Shown here one piece after another: positions 44,208-54,808 of a stretch of DNA of 64,000 bases (its first letter is position 1; each line of letters starts with the position of its first letter). The notes beneath the pieces were generated by a model. The model was not told the origin of the DNA. It worked only from the letters and a program-made list of their open reading frames with translations, and did not search any database. The translations under genes and the position numbers were made by a program. Source of the DNA: Mixophyes australis. Taxonomy: Eukaryota > Chordata > Amphibia > Anura > Limnodynastidae. Location of the stretch: the NCBI GenBank assembly GCA_036250195.1, contig JAVHZZ010000005.1:133254147-133318146 (forward strand), in the 5' to 3' direction.

Positions 44208-46645
44208 TTAGGTCTCCCGGAACAGGCTCACAAGTGACAGCTCTATGTCGTTGGTCTCAGTTTTATCTTGCACTTTCTCCGGATTATGGACTCTCCTGCA
44301 GTGGGTGGAATGGACCCAAGTGTCTCTCTCTGCAACCTTCAGTGATGTAGTACTGGTCAGCAGCACTTGGTACGGGCCTACCCAACGGTCTGTTAAACAA
44401 CCTGAACGTAAGAAATTGCGGATCATAACATAGTCTCCAGGTTCAACATCATGACAGTTCGTCTCTGGCATACCAGGTGACAGCATTTTTAGTTTTTGTT
44501 GTTGTTGTTTTAGCTGTCTACTCATTCTTATAAGATATTGTACAGTCACTTCATTATTACACTTCAAGTCGTCTTGTGGACTCACGATCAATTGAGACAG
44601 TATCTCAAAGGGGGACAGATTAAGAGGAGGTCTAGGAGTGGTTCGAATGCTATGGAGGACCAACGGCAAAGCCTCAGGCCATGCCAACCCAGTTTCAGCC
44701 ATTATCTTACCCAGCTTGTTCTTTATAGTACCGTTTACTCTCTCCACCTTACCACTGGCTTGTGGTCGGTAAGGGGTGTGAAGTCTGCTACCGATTCCCA
44801 TGAGTTTACACATATTTTGGAAGATATCACCAGTAAAATGGGTATCCCTATCACTTTCAATGATTCTAGGGATACCGAACCTACACACAAAGTCTTGTAC
44901 AATTTTCTTTGCAGTGAACACAGTAGTATTAGTGGCTGCCGGATATGCTTCTAACCAACCGGAAAACACATCAGTACACACTAACACATACTTTAAATTC
45001 CTGCACGGTGGTAATTGGATATAGTCAATTTGTATTACCTGGAAAGGTCCGTCTGTAGGAGGGATGTGGGATGGCTCAGTTGGAATAGTTTTCCCAACAT
45101 TTTTCCTCAAGCAAGTAAGACATGACATTGCTTTCTTACCAGCCTGAGAGGAAAATCCGGGAGCACACCAGTATGCTCTCACTAGTTTGCACATACCTTC
45201 TTTACCCAGGTGAGTCAGGCCGTGTGCTGCTTCAGCCAGGCTTGGATAGTATGTTCGGGGAGCTACAGGCTTACCTTGTCCATCCCTCCAGAGTCCTGAG
45301 GACTCTTGACCACATTCCTTCGCCTTCCAGACCGCCTTTTCCTGCAGGGAACACAAATCTTGCATTTCAATTAATTTCTGCGTGTCTAATGTCTGAAAAA
45401 CCATCATAGTATCGGTCGATACAGTCATAGGTTGCCCTGCTGCCCATTTAGCAGCTTCGTCTGCCCTGTTGTTGCCCAATGACACTGGGTCTTCTTCAAA
45501 GGTATGGGCTTTGCACTTTATGACGGCTACTGTTCTGGGTAAATGTATCGCTGTCAGAAGTCCTTTTATGTGTTGTGAGTGTGCCACTGGTGTACCTGCT
45601 GCTGTCGTAAAGTTTCTAAGACGCCAAAGGGCCCCAAAATCGTGCACTACCCCGAAGGCGTACCTAGAGTCAGTATATATATTGGCTGATTTACCCTCTG
45701 CCAATTCACACGCTCTCCTTAGTGCTACTAGTTCCGCCACCTTGGCTGAGTGAGGTGGACCAAGGGGTTCAGCTTCTACCACATCCTGATCGTCTACAAC
45801 AGCGTAACCAGTACATAGCTCTCCCGCCTCTGTCTGTCTATGACAACTTCCGTCTGTATAAAACGTAAAATCTACATTTTCTAAGGGGGTGTCACGTATG
45901 TCGGGCCTTGCAGTAAAGGTCTGATTCAGGTGTTCCATACAGTCATGCGTGTCAGTATTCTTGCATAACTCATCAACCAGGGTCTCCTCACCTCCCACCC
46001 TTTGTGTCTCTAGAGACACATATGGAAGGTATGTAGCTGGATTTAAGGTGCTACATCGTTTGATGGTGATGTTTGAGGGTGCCATCAGGGCTAGTCCCCA
46101 CTTTGTGAATCTAGCTGAAGGAACATGTCTGGTTTGGGCTGAATTTAACAGAGCTGATACAGCATGGGGTGTATAGATAGTTGAATTATGTCCTAATACT
46201 ACGTCCTCGCTCTTACTCACCAGAAGAGCCGTTGCTGCTACACTTCTGAGACATGTTGGGAGTGATCTTGCCACATTGTCTAATTGTGCACTGTAGTATG
46301 CTACCGGTCTGCTAGCGTCACCATGTTTCTGTGTGAGGACACCTGCTGCAGGTGCTCTAGTCAGACAATCTTTGAGATTAAAGAACGCTTGCTCTGACTC
46401 TTCTGTGTGTACAACACGTTCTGGTTTTGAGGAAGAGACTAGCTCCTGCAATGGTAATGCCAGAATAGAAAAACCTGGGATCCAGGATCTACAGTATCCA
46501 CACATCCCCAGGAAATTACGAATCTGCTTCTGGCTCTGCGGCAGAGTCATGTGTTGTATGGCCTCAATCCTGTCGGTTGTCAGGTGTCTTAGCCCCTTAG
46601 TGAGGCAGTGTCCTAAGTATTTGACCTTAGTCTGACATGGCTGTA
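44208..46645 (-). CDS. pol: Provirus RT end, RNase H and integrase
   Basis: About 810 codons open; the first Met in frame is at 46550, but the frame is open from near 46650 and normally continues from RT. RT thumb/connection: IRNFLGMCGYCRSWIPGF, RPVAYYSAQLD. RNase H: DFTFYTDGSCHRQ, ELVALRRACELAEG, IYTDSRYAFGVVHDF, NRADEAAKWAA. Integrase: HLGKEGMCKLVRAYW...CLTCLRKN (HHCC), QIDYIQLPP, IESDRDTHFTG and GKVERVNGTIKNKLGK (D, D, E in place; SDRD instead of the usual SDRG). C-terminal part with NFLRSGCLTDRWVGPYQVLLT. All catalytic residues are retained. Confidence 0.92.
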
Positions 46646-46647
46646 AT

Positions 46648-47802
46648 TTATCCTTTTGTCACCTTGTGCCCTGTTTGTGAAAGATGAAGCAACAACAATT
46701 TAGTATCATGTAAACATGACATAAAAGAATCAGAGCACAACAACAAATCGTCCACATATTGAATCAGAACAGACCCATTGTGGGGTTGAAAGGATTGCAA
46801 ACAGTCATGTAAGGCTTGGGAGAAAATACTGGGGCTGTCAATGAACCCCTGGGGTAGTCTGGTCCATGTGTATTGCACTCCCCTGTAGGAGAATGCAAAA
46901 AGGTATTGGCAGTCAGGGTGAAGAGGGACTGAGAAGAAAGCTGAACATAGATCAATGACAATAAAATGACTGGCAGACGGTGGAATCTGCATGAGGATGA
47001 CAGCTGGATTCGGCACTACGGGGAATTGGCTCTCAACAACTTTATTAATTCCCCCTAAGTCCTGGACTAATCTATAGCCCCTCCACCCATTCTTCTTCAC
47101 AGGGAAAATGGGACTATTTGCTGTACTGGCTGTACGAATTAAAATCCCTTGTAACAGCCTCTCAATAACAGGATATACCCCTAGTTCCACCTCCGGTTTT
47201 AATGGATACTGTGGGATTTTTGGAGCTATCCTACCACTTTTTAGATTGACCATGACAGGGGCTACGTTTGCCATCAGTCCAGTGTCCTGTCCATCTCTGG
47301 TCCATAGGGAACCTGGTATTTCCAGCAACATCCCCTTTACTTGAGATGGACTTTGTTCTACAACAGGAGAGTGTAACATTAACCTTTGAGGGGTGTCCAA
47401 TATATCCTGTACCTCATGTGCGACCTTCTCCGGTATATCTAAGAACACACCATCAGAAGTACAGTATATGACACATCCTATTTTACATAACAAGTCTCTC
47501 CCTAGCAAGTTAGTAGGAGCCACTGCAGCCAAGAGAAACGAATGCTTAGTATGCAGAGGCCCAATAGTAACTTCAGCAGGTTTAGTTAGAGGATAATGTA
47601 ACACTTTTCCCGTTACCCCCATAGCTGGAATAGTTTTACTGGTCACCTGTAGATTGAAATGAGAGGTTATCACAGATCGGGCCGCCCCTGTATCTAAAAG
47701 AAAAGTTTGTTTCCTACCAGCTGTGTCAACTATCATTTTTGGTTCTTCACTCTGACTCTCAGTTAACCTCACTGGCTGTAGACTACAGGTATGACCTGAC
47801 CC
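46648..47802 (-). CDS. pro-pol: Provirus protease and first part of reverse transcriptase
   Basis: Reads on from the gag stop. Protease active site FLLDTGAARSVI (DTG at 47686-47694), and the flap-like LGRDLLCKIG. RT begins near PKIPQYPLKPEVE and shows IFPVKKNGWRGYRLVQDLGGIN, FIVIDLCSAFFSVPL, YTWTRLPQGFIDSP and the catalytic QYVDDLLL (YVDD at 46747-46758). The frame ends at TAA 46648-46650 because of one extra base a few bases before; the remaining pol continues in another frame at 44208. Without that change pol would be continuous. This is the only disabling lesion I see in the provirus. Confidence 0.9.
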   Translation of the reverse strand, partial: GSGHTCSLQPVRLTESQSEEPKMIVDTAGRKQTFLLDTGAARSVITSHFNLQVTSKTIPAMGVTGKVLHYPLTKPAEVTIGPLHTKHSFLLAAVAPTNLLGRDLLCKIGCVIYCTSDGVFLDIPEKVAHEVQDILDTPQRLMLHSPVVEQSPSQVKGMLLEIPGSLWTRDGQDTGLMANVAPVMVNLKSGRIAPKIPQYPLKPEVELGVYPVIERLLQGILIRTASTANSPIFPVKKNGWRGYRLVQDLGGINKVVESQFPVVPNPAVILMQIPPSASHFIVIDLCSAFFSVPLHPDCQYLFAFSYRGVQYTWTRLPQGFIDSPSIFSQALHDCLQSFQPHNGSVLIQYVDDLLLCSDSFMSCLHDTKLLLLHLSQTGHKVTKG

Positions 47803-47810
47803 CTAGCGCT
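47790..47810 (-). promoter_or_regulatory. Gag-pol readthrough junction
   Basis: Gag ends CAG CGC TAG, followed by GGG TCA GGT. Protease continues in the same frame with no further stop. In murine leukaemia virus the UAG is followed by a G-rich purine stretch and a pseudoknot; the similar G-rich context here supports readthrough. A pseudoknot was not checked by folding. Confidence 0.65.
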
Positions 47811-49419
47811 GACTATTGATTTCCCGCGCAGCATTTGCTGCTGTAATAAGCGCGTTTAAATGTGATTCTTCTAGTCTATGTGAATCCCTCCTTGGAGGAT
47901 ATCTATGTGACCCTTCATTAGGATTATACCTTCCCTTTGTACAATCTTTTCTCATATGTCCTTCTTCTTTGCAATTGTAACATCTCAACATTCTGCGTTT
48001 CCCGTTATGTGGGTTATATGCTGGTGGTCGTGTATGTATTTCCCCTAATGCCTGTATACTCACCGTCATCAACTTGTCACTCTTTTCTTCCCTTTTCCTA
48101 AAGATATTTTTGTCATGTTCCACAGCAACTTCTCTAAGAGAATCTACCGTGCTGCCTCTCCAACCAGGGGTTGAGGTTTGTACTCTTATTTTTAGATTTT
48201 CCTTTAAACCATCCATCAGTACTGTTACCGCTACTTCCCTATGATGTGGGTTCTCCCTTATATCTGATATCCCCATAAACTGTGTCATTGATGCAAGAGC
48301 TCTACCAAAATAATCCGCTGCAGTTTCACTGTCTTTTTGTTTTATGGTGAAAATCTTACTCCAATTTACCACTACTGGAAAATATATGGCTAAGTGTTTG
48401 ACAATTCTTTCTATATTCTTTTGGTTAATCTCATCAGTCAAGGTGTCATCTTCCTCCAACAAACAATCTTTAATACATTTTTGTATGTTAGTATTGGGAG
48501 GAAGACACGCCCCCAACACTACACGCCAGTCCTTATTGGTTGGTTCGTGGGCATTTCCTAAGTCTTTAACAAATTTCTGACATTTAGCGAACTCCTTTCT
48601 AGGATCTGGGAATTCAGTCATAATGGAGCGTAATTCTGATCTAGTCCAGGGACAATGCATTGTAACATTTCTTAAAGGAACTACACCATCCTTATCCGGT
48701 TTCCTATTGGGAACTGATATTGTGCGGACTGGGAACGCACCCTCTGGTACACTGACTTCAGGGGACACTACAGGATTTGCTGGTTCTAGATTTAGAACGC
48801 TTTCACTCCTAGTGATCACGCTACTTTCACCTATCTCAGCCATTTTCTCATACTTGCGCTGAGCCTCTAGTACACTAACGGCATGGGCAATGGCCGAAAT
48901 CACAGTGGGTTCATCTTCATTTTCAGATACACTTGATTTAAACTGGCTTAAAACAGGATACAACTTAGCAATTTTTCTATTTTCAGTTTTAACAACGGCT
49001 GTACTTACCCCTCCCGCCACATAAGGTGGCAGGGGCGCGCTTGCGCTGAGTTCGCCACGCTTCCCGACGGTTACTTCCGTTGTGCGCGCGCTTTTAGCCA
49101 CGCCTACTTCCGCTTTGCATTCGCTGCTCTGCCACGTGTTACCTTCCATTTTCCACAATTTTAAACAATCATTATGTTTATTGCTCACTTTTGTTGAGGT
49201 AATCAACCATACTTTATCTTTTACGGTATTTAGTACCTCTGCATTAAAACTCCCTATTGTTGGGAAAGGCCTATCACAACCTTTGGTCATCTTGACCCAC
49301 GCGTCGCAATACGCAGTTGCGTATGCACCATATTTCTTACACATGAGAAATCTCGCTGAACCAATAGGACCTTCCTTAGGCAGTACCTTGGCCTTCTCTA
49401 GCGTTTGCTTAGCACCCAT
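47803..49419 (-). CDS. gag: Provirus Gag polyprotein, open
   Basis: 538 codons from the chosen start, an internal Met that begins MGAKQTLEKAK. Glycine at position 2 followed by Ala-Lys-Gln is a typical N-myristoylation signal for plasma-membrane assembly; the frame stays open 22 codons further upstream, but without such a signal. Landmarks in order: a PPY in LPPYV near residue 155, a capsid-like helical region in the middle, the late-domain motif PPAY near residue 462, and one zinc knuckle CYNCKEEGHMRKDC near residues 475-488, followed by a basic tail. It ends in TAG, followed in the same frame by protease, so gag-pol is probably made by readthrough. No internal stop. Confidence 0.92.
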   Translation of the reverse strand: MGAKQTLEKAKVLPKEGPIGSARFLMCKKYGAYATAYCDAWVKMTKGCDRPFPTIGSFNAEVLNTVKDKVWLITSTKVSNKHNDCLKLWKMEGNTWQSSECKAEVGVAKSARTTEVTVGKRGELSASAPLPPYVAGGVSTAVVKTENRKIAKLYPVLSQFKSSVSENEDEPTVISAIAHAVSVLEAQRKYEKMAEIGESSVITRSESVLNLEPANPVVSPEVSVPEGAFPVRTISVPNRKPDKDGVVPLRNVTMHCPWTRSELRSIMTEFPDPRKEFAKCQKFVKDLGNAHEPTNKDWRVVLGACLPPNTNIQKCIKDCLLEEDDTLTDEINQKNIERIVKHLAIYFPVVVNWSKIFTIKQKDSETAADYFGRALASMTQFMGISDIRENPHHREVAVTVLMDGLKENLKIRVQTSTPGWRGSTVDSLREVAVEHDKNIFRKREEKSDKLMTVSIQALGEIHTRPPAYNPHNGKRRMLRCYNCKEEGHMRKDCTKGRYNPNEGSHRYPPRRDSHRLEESHLNALITAANAAREINSQR

Positions 49420-50407
49420 ATTGAACAATAGGGTCCCAGAAATATCACAATATCCCGCCACAAAATAGTGTTCCAGAAATAACACAATATTCAGCCACTA
49501 ATTTTCAACACTACCGCTAGAGATATTTTACCGGCCTGTGGACGTATTTGCTACAAGCCGTGTCCACTCGCTTCTTCTTGTATTAAACAAGGACCCCTAA
49601 TACAGAAATATCAATGCGGACTAAAGGGTTATCAGCTTCCTGATCACCCCTGACTCTCCAACAAAAATTTGTTGAGTTTATTACAACTGGTAGCATCCGG
49701 TAAAGTTAATTACCAGCCTTACCAACGTAATTCCTCCCCGTTACTCCCAAGTCACAATCACGGCTTTCCTTGCCGTGCGGTGCAATCGCAACGCTTAAAG
49801 CTAATCCGTAAGCGATGCGATTACCCTTGGGTGCAGGTCGCGAAAACTTATTCAGTTTCCGCCCCCCGGTATACCTGCCTTGTATACCGTACACCAGTTG
49901 GGCACCTGCCTCGTCAAACAGCAACTGACACTCTATTTTGCAATAGATAAAACCTTAGTGTATTTAAAGTCAACAAATCACACAACATACACCTTTTCTG
50001 CGCAGAAAATAAAAGAATTCCCAACAATAGTAATAATGTCCCAGAGGTTTTCACAAGTAATTATATTATGCACATATAATAACTATCAAGACGATTGTTT
50101 AACCACGTGGCAAATCTACCGGAAGTTCGCGTACGCACAGCAGGAAATACACATACGCTAAGCAATGCAATACAGTTAAAACGCACAATGACAGAAAAAA
50201 GAAACAGTTTTCTCTTTTGTCTCTAGCTTCTAGTTAGCGTGCCCTAGATAATGCAAAACGGACATTTGGTTTCACAGCACAGAGTAAAATTCAGGTTTTG
50301 AACACCATGCGTTCTTACCTGTTTATGACGCATCTCCTGCCTTTGTTGAGAACCCGAAATCCGTTGGTCTTGCGTATCGTCAGCAACGAAACCTCCAAAG
50401 CTCTTGA
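49420..50407 (-). other. Provirus 5' leader
   Basis: About 990 bp between the primer-binding site and the gag start. It should hold the splice donor and packaging signal; I could not identify either with confidence. No open frame here resembles a protein. Confidence 0.6.
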
Positions 50408-50417
50408 GCCCCCAAAT
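50408..50417 (-). promoter_or_regulatory. Candidate primer-binding site of the provirus
   Basis: Directly after the LTR (one to two bases in) the minus strand reads TGGGGGCTC, the first nine bases of the tRNA-Pro primer site known from murine gammaretroviruses. The next bases (AAGAGCTTTGG) do not match tRNA-Pro, so either the site has decayed or another tRNA with a similar end is used. Confidence 0.4.
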
Positions 50418-51253
50418 TGTTATGTGCGTATTGTCGCTAACCAATAACGATTGTCGATCCTCGATTTGTGTTTCCAAAGCACAGAGATTTATTCCTAATA
50501 AGTAGAATAATATGCTCAAGCGAAGTAATAGTAAATGCAGCCGTTACTTATCGCAGGCGCTCTGGATCCAGTGCAGTCATTTAATCCTGAAGTCTGGGGA
50601 CAAGATGTCTGCACTCTGGATCACAAGCTGCTGCTTATATACACAATCAAATACAGTAATACAATGAAGATGGTATAGCTTGCATCTATTGGTCCAGGTC
50701 TCAGGAATGTCCAAGGGGTTGTCAATCATTGGCTGGTTCATCCTAAGGAATCCAAAGGAGGGGGTCATCTCTGCAGGGGGTATGCTCTGCTCTTCCCGCC
50801 AGGATTCCTTAGTCTTAAATAGTTCATAATTCCCTATCATTCATAACTTGCGTATGCACTCTGCGATTCCCTCGCAGAGTGAACCAAACAGTAGGATATG
50901 TAACAAGGTTCATTATGATACCACTCATGATGTGATTCCTTCAACCTGTTCCGTGTATTTCACTAATATGCATGTAACTCTGATATAACATATAAATACT
51001 ACTATATTTCGACATAACTGACTGTGTTGCAACTACCATTTATGTGTACTATTTTATAAGTATGCGTGTTTGTGCGAATGTATGGTAAAAGACCAATTAC
51101 TGTTGCTGCCACGTGTAGTGGATGCGTACGCCCTTTCACGCCATAGCGTGCCCTTGTACGTAGATGCGTACCATACGCATCTTTTCAGACAGCGACAACC
51201 AAGTTTGCTAGACTTTAATTGAAATAACTTTATCCAATTTGCTGACTTCGACA
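50418..51253 (-). repeat. 5' LTR of the provirus
   Basis: 836 bp with the same ends and signals as the 3' LTR (TATA at 50635-50641, AATAAA at 50488-50493 on the minus strand). It should drive the genomic RNA leftward through gag at 49419. Followed in transcription sense by the candidate primer-binding site. Confidence 0.95.
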
Positions 51254-52469
51254 CCGCAGTAGGAGGGGCTTAGAAATTCTGCCACCACTGGACTCCTTAA
51301 CTGCATCCATTACCCAGGTTCTTCTGACGGTGCAAGTGTACCCCGTTACTGGTGTACCTGGACTGGTACTCCTGACCTCTTACTATGGATCAGGATTGCT
51401 GTGGATGGACTAGAGCTGCAGGGTTGCAGGCAGAGCGGTGGTACCGGAAAAGCTGGGTTCAAACCCCAAACATCTGGAAACTGATAAGATTTTAGGTCTG
51501 ATTTGTAGGTCACAGGATTTTCAGCGTGGAAGAAATTTTCAAGCAGGTCTTTGAAGCAAGTGATGTTTGTTTGCAGTCACACCGATTTTATGATTATATG
51601 AAATCGGAAGAACAACTTTTAATACAAAACAGAGCTTTTTTTTATATACATTTGAACACAGCCCCACTGGGTAAGCCAGCCCCCTCAAGGTCTGAGATAC
51701 TTTTAGAATCAGGATGTAACCTGTTTACCAAAACATGAATTTACCTGCAATGTAAAGCTAACAATATTTACACTTATCTATGATTTCCTAAAACATTACT
51801 GTGATTTCCTGATTCTTATTTCATAGACAGGAAATCTAGCAAATCAAAGGGTCTAATTAACATGAATCCTTTCTTCAGATAGTTGCATAATACACATTCC
51901 CAAAGAAAGGTACAAACCCCAAACAAGCCATTTCCCCACATCACAATACACAAAAGACCTCAATCCACAAAGGATTATTGTATCAGATATATATCTCCAG
52001 AAATAGTGCATCTCCACTTGCAAGGTTAAACAAGAAACAAATTTATTTCCCTGGTCTCAGAAATAAGGATTTCCTATATTAAAATATACACTATCAAACA
52101 TAAGTGCATTGGCAATTTATATAAATTAGCGACTTGCGGTTTTTGCTTTGTATAAATTTATACCATAAGTTATTTATAAGTGATCTAGTCACAGATTCCC
52201 CTAAATTAGTCCCATTTAATTTATAGATTGCGTGCTTGTTTTTGATCCCTAAATGCATAACCTAACACTTATCTATGTTAAACCTTATATTCCATTTGGC
52301 CGCCCAATCCTCCAGTTTAAGTCCTTCTGTAGAGAAGCTAGTGAGAATCTTGCTCTGATTTTTATTACTTTACAGAGTTTAGTGTTATCTGCAAGAATGG
52401 AAACTTTATTCTCTTAACCATCACAAAAGTTAATTAATAAATATATTAAAAAGGAGTGGCCCCGGCATG

Positions 52470-53450
52470 GAACCTTGAGGTACTCCACAAACTTTTGACC
52501 AATTTGAAAATGTTCCATTTATCACAACTCTGTTACCTATTCTCTAACCAGTTTTCCATCCAAGTTCAAATGTTTCCTAGACCCAGTTCCCTTTTTTTAT
52601 AAACCATCCTCCTGTGTGGCACTGTATCAAAGGGCTTTGCAAAATCTAAGTAGACCACATCTACTGTGCTGTCCTGGTCTAAGCTCCCACTAACTTCCTC
52701 GTAGAAACTAATTGGATTACTTTAACATGACCTATCCCTCACAAATCTATGTTGATTCCCACGAATAATCTTATTACACACCAAGTAATCCTGAATACTA
52801 TCTCTTAGTATACCATCCAGTAGTTTCCCCACTATTGATGTCAGGCTTACAGGTCTATAATTCCCTGGTTGTGATCTCGTCCCCTTTTTAAACAACGGCA
52901 TTACATCTGTTATTCGCCAGTCCCTTGGTACTGAGCCTGATGATGTTAAATCTATGAAAATAAGAATAGTGGACTAGCTATTTCTGACTTTAGCTCCATA
53001 AGAACCCTTGGGTGTGTGCCATCTAGACCAGGAGCTTCATTTTTCTTAATATTCTTCAGTCGCCTTTGGACTACTTCTTCCTTTGTCAGCCAAGTATTAA
53101 TTAATGGTACGGTTTCATTTCTGTGTCCTATCTATTGTTCCTACTACTTGTTCCTCTCTAGTAAATACTGAAGAAATGAAAGTGTTTAATGCCTCTGCTT
53201 TTTCCTCAGTATCATTTTATCAATCCACTCATTTCAATTCTTGGGGGTCCTATATTTTTTTTTTTTAATACTTTTGCCATTTATATACTTAAAAAAACAT
53301 TTTAGGGTTTGACTTTCTTTTGCAACTTGTTTTTCACTTTCTAATTTGGCCTGTCTAATTTCCTTTTTACATGTTGTTTTTATTTCCTTATACCTACAGA
53401 AGGACTCTTCAGACTTAAACAATTTAAATACACGCTTATTCCTTTGCATT
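52470..53450 (-). pseudogene. CR1 ORF2 reverse transcriptase remnant
   Basis: An open piece 53234-53449 (RNKRVFKLFKSEESFCRYKEIK...ESQTLKCFFKYINGK) is the region just before RT. Left of it, minus-strand translation shows in broken frames the RT blocks: PLFKKGTRSQPGNYRPVSLTSIVGKLLDGIL (near 52800-52900), then QHRFVRDRSC and VVYLDFAKPFDTVPH (near 52600-52700). The YVDD-type box and RT end are eroded. Confidence 0.75.
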
Positions 53451-53896
53451 TATTTTACCTTTTTAATTTGCTACATTGGTTTAGACTTAATTATTTTACA
53501 TTTATTTCCTATAGGATTGAAGTTATATGTGTGTTTCCAACAACATTTTAAAGACATCCCACTTTTTTTCCGTATTTTTTCTTTCAAAACCATGTCTGTC
53601 TATACACTTTATAGACTCCTTTAGCATATTCAAATTTGCCTTTCTAAAGTTTACAGTCCTAGTTGATCCCTTATACCAGTGGTTCCCAAACTTTTGCAGT
53701 TCGCGGCACCCTTAGTCTCCAAATTTTTTCAGGGCACCCCTCCAAAATAATTACTGAGCAGTCCTGTTTTAGAAGTAGTTGGGTCAAAAAATTGTAATAA
53801 GTATTTAGGTCAGGACAGAAATACTTATTTAGTTGTATGCAAAAATGCCCCCTCTGCATCCAGACACTCTGCCCCCTCTGCCCCAGGCACGCTGTC

Positions 53897-54382
53897 CCCC
53901 CTCTGCTGCCCTCTGTCACACTGTCCCCCCTCTGCTGCCCTCTGTCACGCTGTCCCCCCTCTGCTGCCCTCTGTCACGCTGCCCCCCCTCTGCTGCCCTC
54001 TGTCACGCTGCCCCCCCTCTGCTGCCCTCTGTCACGCTGCCCCCCCTCTGCTGCCCTCTGTCACGCTGCCCCCCCTCTGCTGCCCTCTGTCACGCTGCCC
54101 CCCCTCTGCTGCCCTCTGTCACGCTGCCCCCCCTCTGCTGCCCTCTGTCACGCTGCCCCCCCTCTGCTGCCCTCTGTCACGCTGCCCCCCCTCTGCTGCC
54201 CTCTGTCACGCTGCCCCCCCCACTGCTGCCCTCTGTCACGCTGCCCCCCCTCTGCTGCCCTCTGTCACGCTGCCCCCCCTCTGCTGCCCTCTGTCACGCT
54301 GCCCCCCCTCTGCTGCCCTCTGTCACGCTGCCCCCCCTCTGCTGCCACGCTGTCCCCCTCTGCTGCCACGCTGTCCCCCTCT
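53897..54382. repeat. 29-bp minisatellite inside the hAT element
   Basis: About 15 near-identical tandem copies of a 29-bp unit (core CTGCTGCCCTCTGTCACGCTG plus a C run, shown here as unit start CTGCTGCCCTCTGTCACG), then three shorter units (about 21 bp) lacking the CCCTCTGT part. Period 29 is not a multiple of 3, so the Pro/Cys/Ser-rich frames across it are artefacts. Confidence 0.92.
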
Positions 54383-54415
54383 GCTGTTACGATCCTCTAA
54401 CTTTGCCCCGCGCCA

Positions 54416-54593
54416 GCCATAAAAAGAAAGAAAGAACACAAACTTACCAATCCGCGCGGCGCCGGGACCCAGTAGACTCCTCTCTCCCGCAGCTGTCACT
54501 GAATATCGACGTCAGTGACAGCGGCGGGAGAGAGGAGTCTGCTGGGTCCCGGCGCGGCGCGGATTGGTAAGTTTGTGTTTTTTTTTTATGGCT
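54416..54593. repeat. Long near-perfect inverted repeat (hairpin) in the hAT element
   Basis: Arms of about 80 bp: the left arm from GCCATAAAAAGAAAG through ACCAATCCGCGCGGCGCC to GTCACTG, the right arm from CAGTGACAGC through CCGGCGCGGCGCGGATTGGT to TTTTATGGC, with a loop of about 10 bp near AATATCGACG. A few mismatches only. The transcript would fold into a stable hairpin. Confidence 0.88.
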
Positions 54594-54808
54594 TGCCCGC
54601 GGCACCCCAGTGACAGCGCCGCGGCACCCCTGGGAGCCGCAGCGCACACTTTGGGAACCGCCGCCTTATACCGTTGCTTCTCGAAACGAATTTCAAATGA
54701 GACAATATTCTGATCACAGTTTCCCATGTGCTCGCTTTCTTGAATATTTGATGTTATGTTTAAATTATTTATTACTAGGTCCAGTATAGTCCGGTTCTTA
54801 GTTAGTAC

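Larger units (their letters stand above)
41493..51253 (-). mobile_element. Young, nearly intact endogenous retrovirus (gamma/epsilon-like)
   Basis: 9761 bp with two LTRs, leader, gag, pro-pol and env on the minus strand. Flanked by a perfect 4-bp duplication CCGC (41489-41492 and 51254-51257). By eye the LTRs differ at about 13 positions and one 2-bp gap in 837 bp (about 1.6%). Gag and env are open over their full lengths, gag and protease are in one frame separated by a single TAG, and pol has one frameshift near 46650. Class judged from readthrough-type gag-pol, one zinc knuckle and a CWVC motif in env. Solo LTRs of the same family lie at 12988 and 14200. Confidence 0.95.
41385..52193 (-). 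repeat. Gmr1-like 5' LTR, copy f, split by the provirus
   Basis: Left part 41385-41492 starts TTTGACAGGATGG (family TGTGACAGGATGG); right part 51254-52193 ends TAGTCACA. The join CTTGCCGC / CCGCAGTAGGAGGGG restores the family sequence once one copy of CCGC is discounted, proving that the provirus inserted here. TATA-like TTTTTTATATAC is near 51640. It adjoins gag/leader of the Gmr1-like element at 41384, and CR1 DNA begins at 52194. Confidence 0.9.
53677..54663. mobile_element. Non-autonomous hAT element with minisatellite and hairpin
   Basis: 987 bp. Left end CAGTGGTTCCCAAAC, right end TTTGGGAACCGCCG (inverted, two mismatches near the tip). A perfect 8-bp duplication CCTTATAC flanks it (53669-53676, 54664-54671). 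Subterminal GCGGCACCC motifs occur at both ends. Interior: a 29-bp tandem array and a long inverted repeat (separate entries). No transposase sequence. Confidence 0.92.

Noticed and set aside
53897..54382. CRISPR-like array (repeat of 29 bp)
   Set aside because: The copies are directly contiguous with no unique spacers, and the setting is a vertebrate transposon.
53833..54570. 245-codon Pro/Cys/Ser-rich open frame
   Set aside because: It runs over a 29-bp tandem repeat whose period is not a multiple of three; two frames stay open at once, and the sequence lies in a non-coding hAT element.
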